Source: Oribacterium sp. (GTDB lineage: Bacteria; Bacillota_A; Clostridia; Lachnospirales; Lachnospiraceae). From it: a stretch of 9,773 nt of DNA. How positions within the stretch are numbered: position 1 is the first letter of the stretch; each line of letters starts with the position of its first letter. The DNA is taken from positions 1 to 9,773 of the forward strand of contig JAGAXP010000120.1 of the NCBI GenBank assembly GCA_017940955.1, read 5' to 3'. The notes under the pieces were generated by a model, which saw nothing but the letters and a program-made list of their open reading frames with translations, was not told the origin of the DNA and made no database searches. Both the position numbers and the translations under genes were made by a program. Positions 1 to 6,773 of this stretch are shown here, one piece after another.

Positions 1-1
1 C

Positions 2-142
2 ACCGGCTCAGCGCAGGAACTTGTGAATGCCGGTAAAGCAGAAGGCGGCGAGATGCAGTACGCAATCGGTAAAGATGCAACTACTGCACCTGTAGATGGA
101 TATAAAGCATCCATACCTACCGCTACCAACGCCGGAACCTAA
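2..142 (+). CDS. 3' end of a repeat-containing cell-surface protein (partial)
   Basis: An open frame enters from the left edge and ends at TAA (140-142), giving 46 residues. The peptide starts TGSAQELVNAGKAEGG and ends in IPTATNAGT. This resembles one unit of the MBG/Ig-like repeats of large secreted surface proteins in Lachnospiraceae and related Firmicutes, where the unit normally begins with YTG and a QELV stretch and carries on past NAGT into a YYVWYKV-like strand. Here the stop falls exactly where that strand should start, so the repeat is cut short. That could be a natural end, a point mutation or a recombination scar. The repeat type is recognised from memory of the family. The protein would be extracellular or cell-wall linked, but no anchor motif is visible in this fragment. 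Confidence 0.6.
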   Translation, partial: TGSAQELVNAGKAEGGEMQYAIGKDATTAPVDGYKASIPTATNAGT

Positions 143-330
143 ATCACAACACGCTACGGCGCAAAGATGATTTTTTCATTTTCGTTTTTTCAAAAAAGGT
201 ACTAATAAATCAAGAAAACGGGAGAAAAGGGGTAAATAATGTAGAGGTGTTTGCAACGAGCAGAGTTGAAACATTGATTACAACTAAGAAATCGTGCTAA
301 GAGGCAAAAACACATGGATTTTTGATGGAG

Positions 331-355
331 AGACCGAAATCGGTCTTATTTTTTT
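331..355 (+). terminator. Rho-independent terminator, plus strand
   Basis: AGACCG (331-336) pairs with CGGTCT (341-346) around AAAT, and an almost pure T run follows (347-355). It could end the surface-protein transcript from the left, 190 bp after its stop codon. Between 143 and 330 I see no credible ORF: possible start codons run into stops within a few codons or lack a ribosome binding site. Confidence 0.75.
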
Positions 356-365
356 GCTTTCTTTC

Positions 366-416
366 CTTGGGTAGGGTATTAATACCTAATTCCTACCAAG
401 ATAACTACCCAGGTAG
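366..416. repeat. Cluster of nested palindromes with GGTAG/CTACC
   Basis: A perfect 12-bp palindrome, GGTATTAATACC (375-386), is flanked by inverted arms CTTGGGTAGG (366-375) and CCTACCAAG (392-400), which match apart from one extra G. A further short palindrome, CTACC-CA-GGTAG, lies at 405-416. The cluster could be a protein-binding site or the scar of a small mobile element. No protein can be named for it. Confidence 0.4.
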
Positions 417-417
417 C

Positions 418-451
418 AAAATGCCCACCAGACGGATGAGACTGGTGGACA
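418..451 (-). terminator. Possible terminator of the minus-strand operon
   Basis: Read on the minus strand, CCACCAG (448-442) pairs with CTGGTGG (431-425) across a 10-nt loop. Two further pairs follow beyond one mismatch, then TTTT (421-418). The U tract is short, so efficiency is uncertain. It lies about 200 bp past the stop of the AlbA_2 gene and inside the decayed fragment. Confidence 0.4.
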
Positions 452-485
452 ATTGCGTTGCATAGATTTTTTCAGTGAGATCCTC

Positions 486-533
486 GTGAGGGACATCATG
501 AGGGACTCCGTGAGGGACATTGTGAGGGACAGT
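486..533. repeat. Four tandem 12-bp units, GTGAGGGACATC type
   Basis: Units are GTGAGGGACATC, ATGAGGGACTCC, GTGAGGGACATT and GTGAGGGACAGT. On the minus strand each unit encodes four residues (VPHN, VPHG, VPHD, VPHE) in the decayed fragment. A 12-bp unit keeps the reading frame, so copy number can change without a frameshift. Confidence 0.85.
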
Positions 534-651
534 ATCCATAACTCATTAATTTCTGTGCTGGTTTCCGTGGGTTGCACAGTAATTTGGAAGGTTGATGTAA
601 GGTTTCTATTGGTTCAATACCTGGATTAGTCCCCTATCATTACCTTGGGTA

Positions 652-2082
652 TCAATTCGGGTGAGTGATCCATCTTCCGGATCTTGGGGAACCTTCTCTT
701 TCCAACCTTTTTTCATCTTTTAGCATATCAATAGTTCGGGTAAGCTGCCGTCTGGTCAGATTAAGCTGATCTTGGATTTCATCGAGCTTGATGCTGGGAT
801 TATTTTGTATGAGGGCAAATACCATCTCTTTGCGTTCTGTCCAGTCCACTCCGATTTGATTATTACCTGGATCATTACCCTGATTGTTACCTTCTTTATT
901 ACCTTGGTAATAATTTAGGTTCTTCAGCGTCAGGAAAAACGAACCATGTTCCGACCGAAAAGCAGGAGCAAGCTCTTCTGTATAGTTATGCTGGAATTGG
1001 TAGTCTTCGATGATCTTCTTGAAGCCGCTGCCGCGCCTCTCCATATAGATCAGGCGTGTGAACACATCGGCGATGATGGGATTCCGGCGCTGCGAGGGAA
1101 CGGTCATGATATCCCGGTCCTGTATATTTATCCCGTCAAACATCCCGCCGGGAGAGTAGATTTCGAGTCGATCATCAAAAATATCGATGTGAACTTCACT
1201 GCCAAAAACGAGGTAATCCCGATGTATTAGGGCGTTTACGATACCTTCGGTCACAGAACGCTCCGGGTAGTCGGGAAGCTCGACACGCCGATCCGGTTCC
1301 TTGAACCAGCCTTTATGGGAATTACGCTTCACAAATGCTTCTCCTTCCTGAAGGAGCGTGATCAGGCTTCCTGTGTATTCCGCATCATCGAGGGCGTCCT
1401 GAAGACCGGATGCCTTCGTCAGTCCATTCCATCTTGTGCAGAAGAGACGGGACTGGTAAATAGGGCAGTTGTCTGCAAGCAGCGCACCGGCATTTGTAAG
1501 GTTGCCATTGACATCCCGGATGCCGAATGACTCGTAATCAGTGTCCTGAAAATCTTTATGTGCCCTCTGGTAATAGGTGGAGATGAGCTTGGTAAAAGCC
1601 ATCTTGGAGAACTCATATCCTGATGGAAGGCTGTCAAAGCTGCGCCCGGAGCCTTTAAGAGTGAGTTCTCTCAGCTTGGCTGAATTGCAGATGACGCTTT
1701 CGTTCCCAACGCGATGATAGGCAGTTCTCTCACTCTTTCCTGCATAGAAATACGGCGTTTCGGAGCCGGGATAAACCTCAACGATGATCAGCTTCTTTCC
1801 GTCAACGGTAGCAAAACGGAGATTAAACGGCGGGATGGGATCCATCTTGTCTCGTAGCACACGGCTGATCTTTTCAGAATCGCCCTCAGCATCGTCAAGT
1901 CCCACCACCTCATTGGTCTTATCGACGATACCGAAGATAAGCGAGCCGCCAATGCCGTTGGCAAAGGCACTGATGCTCTTGCACCAGCTTCGCGGATCTT
2001 TTTCTTCCAACATTTCTTTTTTATCATATTCGGTGGCCTCACCGATGAGATTCTTTATTTCATCTTCCTGTATGATGTACAT
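652..2082 (-). CDS. AlbA_2 (Schlafen-type) domain + GHKL ATPase protein with C-terminal winged helix
   Basis: A 476-aa protein of the large bacterial family annotated as putative DNA-binding or RecG-like ATP-binding proteins. Residues 1-140 look like an AlbA_2 domain, with an acidic start, AFANGIGGSLIFGI at 39-52 and AYHRVGNE at 121-128. Residues about 270-390 look like the GHKL/HATPase_c_4 domain: N-box EGIVNALIHRDY (279-290), G-box YSPGGM (309-314), RNP (333-335) and RRGSGFKKI (349-357). A linker of GNxx repeats (394-409) leads to a winged helix (about 415-476) with an ERKEMVFALIQ start. Known members are mostly of unproven function. They are common on mobile elements and in defence islands, and are often taken to be regulators. 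It is the last gene of the five-gene run, 60 bp after the ATPase gene, with an AGGTG-type ribosome binding site. I infer a nucleic-acid-sensing or regulatory role. Domain calls are firm; function is not. Confidence 0.88.
   Translation of the reverse strand: MYIIQEDEIKNLIGEATEYDKKEMLEEKDPRSWCKSISAFANGIGGSLIFGIVDKTNEVVGLDDAEGDSEKISRVLRDKMDPIPPFNLRFATVDGKKLIIVEVYPGSETPYFYAGKSERTAYHRVGNESVICNSAKLRELTLKGSGRSFDSLPSGYEFSKMAFTKLISTYYQRAHKDFQDTDYESFGIRDVNGNLTNAGALLADNCPIYQSRLFCTRWNGLTKASGLQDALDDAEYTGSLITLLQEGEAFVKRNSHKGWFKEPDRRVELPDYPERSVTEGIVNALIHRDYLVFGSEVHIDIFDDRLEIYSPGGMFDGINIQDRDIMTVPSQRRNPIIADVFTRLIYMERRGSGFKKIIEDYQFQHNYTEELAPAFRSEHGSFFLTLKNLNYYQGNKEGNNQGNDPGNNQIGVDWTERKEMVFALIQNNPSIKLDEIQDQLNLTRRQLTRTIDMLKDEKRLEREGSPRSGRWITHPN
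856..903 (-). repeat. In-frame 12-bp linker repeats (GNxx x4)
   Basis: Residues 394-409 read GNKE-GNNQ-GNDP-GNNQ, four units of 12 bp. They form a flexible Asn/Gly-rich hinge between the GHKL domain and the winged helix. Number and size match the 486-533 array although the sequence differs. Confidence 0.8.
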
Positions 2083-2142
2083 GGACTGTCACCTGCTTTC
2101 TTTCATTATGTAGTATCGGCAGTAAGCCGTGGAATATACATA

Positions 2143-4491
2143 TCATGATTTATTCCAGTTAACGCTTTCCATCATCATATCAAAATGCTGTTGTTGATCC
2201 ATTGCCCGGAAGATACGCTCAAAAATATCACGGTAGCGTTCCAGATCGCTCTCGTCCTCAATGAAGTGCTCCTCGGCAATGACGGATGGAGGTGTTGTTA
2301 TTTTGGAGATAAATGCTTCGGCAAGGTTATATTCTGATGTGTCAAGCGTCCCATCGGAAAGGCGGTTGAAGAACTTGTCCTCCCGCTCTTTCAAAATGGT
2401 ATTTATGAGCTTTTCGCCATCATAGCCACAGAGCTGAACAAAGTAATACTCCAGTATCTGATGCATGACGTTGATAAGCGCGGAGGGGCTTCTAAGTTCC
2501 CTGTATTCACTCCAAAGGGTGAAATAACTGTTCTTGACCGGGTTATAGTTTTCATGCTGACCGGCACTGCATGGTCTGACACAGCGCTTACATTCTGAAC
2601 GGCTATTTTCCTTCCGAACAAGGAAAAATGAGGTAGTGTCATAATAATCAGCTACGGAGCGACCTGCGGTGATGTCTCTATGAAAGTGTACATTATGTGT
2701 AAGTATAAAAATCTGGTCGATCTGAGCATCCCCATACTTGTCGTCCACAAGGGTGCCACGCATCCTGCAACGCTCGGCAAGCTGCTTCACAAGGGAGCCT
2801 ATGATGAATAGGGCACTGTCATCCATGCTGGAGACAGGGTCATCGATCACGACGACCTTGGGCTTTTTCTTTTTGTTGTCATCATCGTCTTTGAAACCAA
2901 GAACATCATAGTAGAAATACAGGAAGGCGATAAAGCTGCGCTCGCCTTCGCTCAGCTTGTCGGCAACTTCATAAGGCTTACCGTCCTTCATCCGCATAAC
3001 GGCGTATACATTTTCCTTTCCATCCTCCGGACGGAGCTCGAAGCCCTGGAAATTAGAGTGCCGCAAGAGGTCGTTGATCTTGGACATTGCTTCCTCAGTA
3101 GGGACACCTTCCGAGTTGGCTTCCTCAAGTTCCTTCTGGAGTTTGACCAGTTCTTCTTTTTGAGCTTTAAGCTGAGCGGAGAGAGCCGTTCGCTGTGTCT
3201 CCGTGTCCTTCAGTTCTTTGCGGTATTTCTTGTTATCATCCTCAAGCAAGAATGCCACATACTCCCATACTTTCTTTTTCAGTTCTACTTCTTTGTCGCC
3301 GCGTTCTTTGAAGAGTTTGTTATTATCTTCAATCTTTGTATTCAGATCCTTCACAGTCCGTTCTATCGATTCAATTGCAGAGCGGATGTCCGGAAGCGTA
3401 TACTTGCCGGAGGGATTAGCAATTTTCTCACGGATGGTATTCAGGCATTCCTGCGTTACGGTGCCGAGGGTTTCAATCTGCGCATTAAGAGCAGATGTAG
3501 AAACGGCAGAGAATGGATTCTTTGCCAGCTCCCGGAGAGAAAGATAGAGCGAGGACAGAGTCTGCTTGAAGGAATCCAGGTATGCATTCAGACTTGCCAT
3601 ATTCCTGGCGTAGTCTTCGTTAAAGAGGTCTGCAATATCCTGCTTGAATTCTTTTGGAAGTCCCTGTTTACAGAAAGGGCATAATCCGTCCTTGTTTTCT
3701 TCGTGATACGCATAATGCTCAACGCCTGTCTGCACCCAGGTCATGGCATCCAGCTTCTTGATAAACAGGGCATATGGTCTGTTGCTGCTGCTGGTGATTT
3801 CTGTGCCCATTAGCTTCGCTCCTGGCAGGTTTTCAAATGAGTATGCATTTGAAGGAAAAGACAGCGTGGGATATTTCTGGAGGTCTGAAGCGAAGAGGGC
3901 ATTATATTCCTCGGTTAGAGCCTTGGGATCATGCTCAACGGGAGTGGTGCTTGCACACTTTGCACTCGCCTCACGAAAGAAGGGTTCCTTTCCGTTCAGG
4001 CATCCAGCCATTGATTTCTTGAAGGTTTTTCTGCAATAATCGGTCAGTTTCCAAAATGGATCCCAGTATTTCTTTGCAATATCATCATCGGATAACAGCT
4101 TGCCAATGGCTTCCTGTGAATCCGTTATTTCTTTTCTATTATCCGCTATTTTGCCCTTGATGGCGTCCTGTTTTTTGATCGCCTGGTCATTGGCCTTATG
4201 GAATATCAGGCGTCCGGTCAGCCCTGTATAATCAGTGAAATTTTCATCGATGTAATCCTGATCGTAAACCTTTACATCGAAAGAATCATGTGTTTTAAGA
4301 TCTTCCCAAACAACGCCGTCATCTGCCTCGATGGCTTTTGCTATCGTGGATTTTCCTGCACCATTCCTGCCAAAGAAATAGTTGACGAGAGTGGGAGTAA
4401 TAGGTTTTGTATTACCCTCGAAGGATTTCTTTGTGGGCATTATTGTTTTGATGGCGGCGGTCTTTTTGCCTAAAATCTCATCATCTTGCAT
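2143..4491 (-). CDS. AAA_13-type ABC ATPase with CPxC motif, PrrC/RloC-like
   Basis: A 782-aa SMC/Rad50-like ABC ATPase. Walker A is GRNGAGKST (41-49), followed by a Q-loop-like YDQDYIDENF (76-85). A helical insertion (about 100-470), charged and partly coiled-coil, carries CPFC (271-274) in LCPFCKQGLP. The second half has signature LSEGER (513-518), Walker B VVVIDDPVSSMD (546-557) and H-loop LTHN (597-600). The C-terminal part contains FFLVRKE, NPVKNSYFTLW (650-660) and NVMHQILEYYF (674-684), as in the AAA_13 family. PrrC and RloC, tRNA anticodon nucleases regulated by such a head, belong to this family; RloC also has a CxxC zinc hook and is of similar size. I cannot identify their Arg-Glu-His nuclease triad here, so the nuclease role is open. 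A further Cys cluster, ECKRCVRPC (633-641), might bind metal. AAAGGAG precedes the ATG by 6 nt. The gene is fourth in the operon. A phage-defence ATPase or effector is the best inference. Confidence 0.87.
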   Translation of the reverse strand: MQDDEILGKKTAAIKTIMPTKKSFEGNTKPITPTLVNYFFGRNGAGKSTIAKAIEADDGVVWEDLKTHDSFDVKVYDQDYIDENFTDYTGLTGRLIFHKANDQAIKKQDAIKGKIADNRKEITDSQEAIGKLLSDDDIAKKYWDPFWKLTDYCRKTFKKSMAGCLNGKEPFFREASAKCASTTPVEHDPKALTEEYNALFASDLQKYPTLSFPSNAYSFENLPGAKLMGTEITSSSNRPYALFIKKLDAMTWVQTGVEHYAYHEENKDGLCPFCKQGLPKEFKQDIADLFNEDYARNMASLNAYLDSFKQTLSSLYLSLRELAKNPFSAVSTSALNAQIETLGTVTQECLNTIREKIANPSGKYTLPDIRSAIESIERTVKDLNTKIEDNNKLFKERGDKEVELKKKVWEYVAFLLEDDNKKYRKELKDTETQRTALSAQLKAQKEELVKLQKELEEANSEGVPTEEAMSKINDLLRHSNFQGFELRPEDGKENVYAVMRMKDGKPYEVADKLSEGERSFIAFLYFYYDVLGFKDDDDNKKKKPKVVVIDDPVSSMDDSALFIIGSLVKQLAERCRMRGTLVDDKYGDAQIDQIFILTHNVHFHRDITAGRSVADYYDTTSFFLVRKENSRSECKRCVRPCSAGQHENYNPVKNSYFTLWSEYRELRSPSALINVMHQILEYYFVQLCGYDGEKLINTILKEREDKFFNRLSDGTLDTSEYNLAEAFISKITTPPSVIAEEHFIEDESDLERYRDIFERIFRAMDQQQHFDMMMESVNWNKS

Positions 4492-4519
4492 AATAGCTCC
4501 TTTCCAGCGTCCAGGCTTA

Positions 4520-4711
4520 TCAGAGTTTTCCTTCGAGTACTAGCTTATCGATTTCAGAAAGCCTGAATTTGTATCTCTTCCCGACCTTGTTTGCGGGGAG
4601 CTTCCCCGAGCGCACCCAGGTACGAACGGTATCCGGTGTGACACTTAAATGCTCTGCCACATCTTCGATATTCACCCATTTTTCGTTATCAAGTTCTTGT
4701 TCCTTGCCCAT
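4520..4711 (-). CDS. Small excisionase-type HTH protein
   Basis: A 63-aa protein that is almost entirely one MerR/excisionase-like HTH_17 domain: VNIEDVAEHLSVTPDTVRTW (13-32), then wing residues KLPANKVGKRYKFRLSEID (37-55). Such proteins bind DNA. Similar small HTH proteins occur beside restriction and other defence genes, as well as being true recombination directionality factors. No integrase is present in this window and the gene sits between two operon partners (gaps 15 and 28 bp), so a regulator or DNA-targeting subunit of the operon is more likely than an excisionase. AAGGAG precedes the ATG by 10 nt. Confidence 0.85.
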   Translation of the reverse strand: MGKEQELDNEKWVNIEDVAEHLSVTPDTVRTWVRSGKLPANKVGKRYKFRLSEIDKLVLEGKL

Positions 4712-4726
4712 AGTATTCCTTCTCCT

Positions 4727-5398
4727 TCAGTTTTTGGGGTTTGAAAGCTTCACGTGACGGCTTAGCGTGGTGATCAGGTCGGCATTCTTTACGGACCAGT
4801 GTATCTCGGTAAATTCGCTGGTGCGTGGCTTGGTAACGATATGGAGATCTTCCACAAGTGATTCGATCAGCGACTGGTCTATGGAGTCAGACATCTTAAA
4901 TCCGAAATAAATGATTCCATGCTGTACATCGATATCAGTTAAATGTCCATAATGAAATTTCTGTGTTGGGTCGATCTCACCATTATATCTGCGTGTTTTG
5001 TTCGCCACAATGGTAGGGAACTTCATGATCTCGGCTATTTCCCTTTTCGTGAGTGGTTTAAGCCACTTGGCTATCGGCCTCTCCGTGGCATATTCTTCGC
5101 ATAGGCAGCATTCAGGAATCATCTGAAAATGGCGTGACCGCAGTTTTTCGCCCTCAATGACGAAAAGGTTGAAATAATCATGGCTGATATCGATGGGGAA
5201 GGGGACATTTGATTCCTCATCGACAATCACATTTCCTTCCACCTTGCCAATGGAAACATGCTCCGGCTTGCATTTGGTCACCATGTTCATAAGTTCAGCA
5301 TAGGCCGCCGGTGACAGCTCGTTTTGGAGATTTTCCGTTTCCATGTTTGCACGATGCAAGGAGGGTGGGGTATTTGGTTGTGGTAACAAATCATTCAT
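4727..5398 (-). CDS. Conserved-looking protein of unknown function, 223 aa
   Basis: I do not recognise a named domain. I chose ATG at 5398 because AAGGAG lies 10 nt upstream and the start falls 14 bp after the preceding stop. The frame stays open to 5494, but that part overlaps the upstream gene and looks non-coding. A second in-frame Met at codon 19 is possible. The N-terminus (1-20) is Pro-rich. Residues 48-60 read VSIGKVEGNVIVD, a short strand-like motif. PECCLCEEY (96-103) has three close cysteines. LKPLTKREIAEIMKFPTIVA (113-132) looks like a compact helical segment, followed by FHYGHLTDIDV and IIYFGFK (148-168) and a final EIHWSVKNADLI (199-209). There is no signal peptide or membrane segment, so it is probably cytosolic. 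Tight linkage to the 307-aa gene suggests the two work together. Confidence 0.7.
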   Translation of the reverse strand: MNDLLPQPNTPPSLHRANMETENLQNELSPAAYAELMNMVTKCKPEHVSIGKVEGNVIVDEESNVPFPIDISHDYFNLFVIEGEKLRSRHFQMIPECCLCEEYATERPIAKWLKPLTKREIAEIMKFPTIVANKTRRYNGEIDPTQKFHYGHLTDIDVQHGIIYFGFKMSDSIDQSLIESLVEDLHIVTKPRTSEFTEIHWSVKNADLITTLSRHVKLSNPKN

Positions 5399-5412
5399 AT
5401 GGTCACTTCTCC

Positions 5413-6336
5413 TTACAGATGCAGGTCGCCAAGAACTGATCCGACAATGACACCGTTGTTGATATAGTTGATGGTTGATCCGCTCTTTGTGCAATCGCCA
5501 TCCTCTTGGAAACTGTCCCTGCCTGATTCACTATTCGGTTCGATCACATCGCCTTCCACGACAGGGATATCATATGCCGCAGGGTCATGTATATCATCCC
5601 CATATGCTTCTGAGAGTTTAGCCTCAACTCCTGGAAAGGATGGGCGGTTCACGATAAGATCGGTACGGAAGCCATTTGCAAAGGATGGATTGTAATCACC
5701 TGTGTCGTTTGGGTTTTCCTTATCGAGATAGATCAGCTTAAGTGTATCCTGCCCGTGCTTATTATCCGGTCTGTTCTGCAGGATATAGTTCCACACACCC
5801 AGAAGGAAAGGCTGTATATCTATGGCTTTTGCCTGTACGAGGTCTTTCTTTTTAATAGGGGTACAGTTTTTACCACATAGCAACTCATCATCACGCCCTA
5901 TGTCATCATCCTTCTTTATCACATACAGGATTTTTCTGACGGCGAGGTCAAGCGGGTATATCCCGTCACCCCGTTTTTTCATTGCAAAGTATTTCTTAAG
6001 AATTATTGACATCAGGTAGAGGGCGCGGTCTGTGTCCTGGGTGATCTTTTCACGAAGGCTCTCCTTGTATTCATACTTGCGAAATGGCATGGACATGCCG
6101 TAGTCGCTCCTGCAATTCTTGTATTTTGATACGCTGTCGCCAAAATCGCTCTGTTTATCGAAATTCGCAAATCCTTTTCCGGGTAGCTCCACCAGATCTT
6201 TCATGATGTACTCGTCGCGGACATCGCCCTTGATGCCCTTATATCCCTTCGTGGGGGAAACGCGTTCACGGCTCGCTTCTACAAGCAGGGTAAAGAACAC
6301 ACCGCCACAAAGATAAGGCGCAGTCTGATCAGCCAT
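5413..6336 (-). CDS. First gene of the operon, unknown function, 307 aa
   Basis: It starts at ATG 6336 with GGAGG 8 nt upstream. The N-terminus reads TAPYLCGGVFFTLLVEAS (5-22); similar starts seem familiar from uncharacterised Firmicutes proteins, but I cannot attach a family name. It is not a convincing signal peptide, as charged residues are lacking before it and no cleavage site follows. A middle block with DIQPFLLGVWNYILQNRP (173-190) looks like a conserved amphipathic helix. Residues 240-285 are acidic and low in hydrophobics, probably disordered. The tail STINYINNGVIVGSVLGDL (287-305) is a strand-like motif that recalls VSIGKVEGNVIV in the next gene product. No catalytic motif is evident. 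It is followed after 14 bp by the 223-aa gene. Its position first in a defence-like operon suggests a sensor or effector, but that is inference only. Confidence 0.72.
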   Translation of the reverse strand: MADQTAPYLCGGVFFTLLVEASRERVSPTKGYKGIKGDVRDEYIMKDLVELPGKGFANFDKQSDFGDSVSKYKNCRSDYGMSMPFRKYEYKESLREKITQDTDRALYLMSIILKKYFAMKKRGDGIYPLDLAVRKILYVIKKDDDIGRDDELLCGKNCTPIKKKDLVQAKAIDIQPFLLGVWNYILQNRPDNKHGQDTLKLIYLDKENPNDTGDYNPSFANGFRTDLIVNRPSFPGVEAKLSEAYGDDIHDPAAYDIPVVEGDVIEPNSESGRDSFQEDGDCTKSGSTINYINNGVIVGSVLGDLHL

Positions 6337-6373
6337 AAGATAACCTCCAGATTTATTTCAAAACACCGGCAGA

Positions 6374-6404
6374 CTGAGCGACCCCTAATATTTCTCTGAG
6401 CGAC
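6374..6404. repeat. CTGAGCGAC direct repeat with 22-bp spacing
   Basis: Identical 9-mers lie at 6374-6382 and 6396-6404, with starts exactly 22 bp apart (about two helical turns). GTCGCT at 6424-6429 is complementary to the AGCGAC core of either copy. In the minus-strand transcript they form part of the 5' leader, where one AGCGAC could pair with either of two GTCGCT sites. It may be an operator or an RNA switch. Confidence 0.5.
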
Positions 6405-6537
6405 TGAAATCAACTCCTAAACTGTCGCTTGCGGAAATTGACCGTATCAGTGCGCTACTCCAGAATTTTAAGTGAAAGGAGGAACCCAGACCGCCTGTCA
6501 GTATTCAAGTAAAAAACCACATAAACACATATAAACC

Positions 6538-6566
6538 ATTATATCATGACAAGCGATTTTCAACAA
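6538..6566 (-). promoter_or_regulatory. Extended -10 promoter of the five-gene minus operon
   Basis: On the minus strand there is a perfect TATAAT (6543-6538) preceded by TGA, giving an extended TGnTATAAT. A weak -35, TTGTTG (6566-6561), lies 17 bp upstream. Transcription would start near 6530, leaving a leader of about 195 nt before the ATG at 6336. A housekeeping sigma-A-type promoter is likely. Confidence 0.7.
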
Positions 6567-6619
6567 CATAAATAAGCAATAAATTTCCCGCTTTGCGGAA
6601 GTACTCGAGTTTACGCAGG

Positions 6620-6773
6620 GCGGTGGACATTAAAAGGAAAAAAGAAACAAGGGATACCTATATCCTTTTTCCAAAATTCCGAAGTCCACCGTTTACTTGT
6701 CGTGCTTGGGTATATTTCCAAAGCAACCGGTCGGTGAATCTTTGGAAACACCGGCCTTTTTCGTGTCCACCGC
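6620..6773 (+). promoter_or_regulatory. Structured leader with two competing partners for one RNA arm
   Basis: CGGTGGAC (6621-6628) is exactly complementary to GTCCACCG at 6684-6691 and again at 6765-6772. The second pairing extends to 9 bp with G6620 and C6773. The nearer pairing encloses GGATA-CCTA-TATCC (6652-6665) with a possible GGAAAAA/TTTTTCC continuation. The farther pairing would enclose the whole region, including the attenuator hairpins. A small hairpin, TCTGCT-GGAAA-AGCAGA (6774-6790), follows, just before AAAGGAGG. The arrangement suggests a switch controlling the sigma-like gene. I do not recognise a named riboswitch class, and no convincing plus-strand promoter was found upstream. 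Confidence 0.55.
6715..6761 (+). terminator. Attenuator: terminator with overlapping antiterminator
   Basis: The terminator form pairs GGTCGGTG (6729-6736) with CACCGGCC (6749-6756), 8 pairs including one G-U, followed by TTTTT (6757-6761). The alternative form pairs TTTCCAAAG (6715-6723) with CTTTGGAAA (6740-6748), 9 perfect pairs. The alternative stem holds the terminator's 5' arm in its loop, and its own 3' arm is the terminator loop, so the two folds exclude each other. It lies 45 bp before the ATG of the sigma-like gene. Confidence 0.6.

Larger units (their letters stand above)
405..539 (-). pseudogene. Decayed C-terminal fragment of an AlbA_2-type ATPase gene
   Basis: The minus-strand frame from ATG at 537-539 to TAG at 405-407 encodes 44 residues beginning MDTVPHNVPHGVPHDVPHE and continuing DLTEKI. 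Repeated VPHx units followed by a DLTEKI-like start of a winged helix are typical of the C-terminal linker in bacterial AlbA_2/GHKL putative DNA-binding proteins. Two in-frame stops lie just upstream, so the large N-terminal part is missing, and the sequence after DLTEKI does not continue as a recognisable winged helix. A longer overlapping frame (386-577) reads the same DNA as SLTM-type repeats and looks non-biological. I infer a remnant of a second copy of the gene at 652-2082, or its original tail. The family match is from memory. Confidence 0.4.

Noticed and set aside
386..577. 63-aa minus-strand frame with SLTM/SLTE repeats
   Set aside because: The shifted frame over the same DNA gives the family-typical VPHx repeats. 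This frame has no ribosome binding site or recognisable sequence.
4520..4711. 63-aa HTH protein as the excisionase of an integrated element
   Set aside because: There is no integrase or attachment site nearby and the gene sits inside an operon; the fold alone does not imply excision.
5399..5494. N-terminal extension of the 223-aa protein
   Set aside because: It overlaps the upstream gene's end and has odd composition; the ATG at 5398 has its own ribosome binding site.
6475..6485. Plus-strand AAAGGAGG in the divergent region
   Set aside because: No start codon lies within a usable distance, so no gene is supported.
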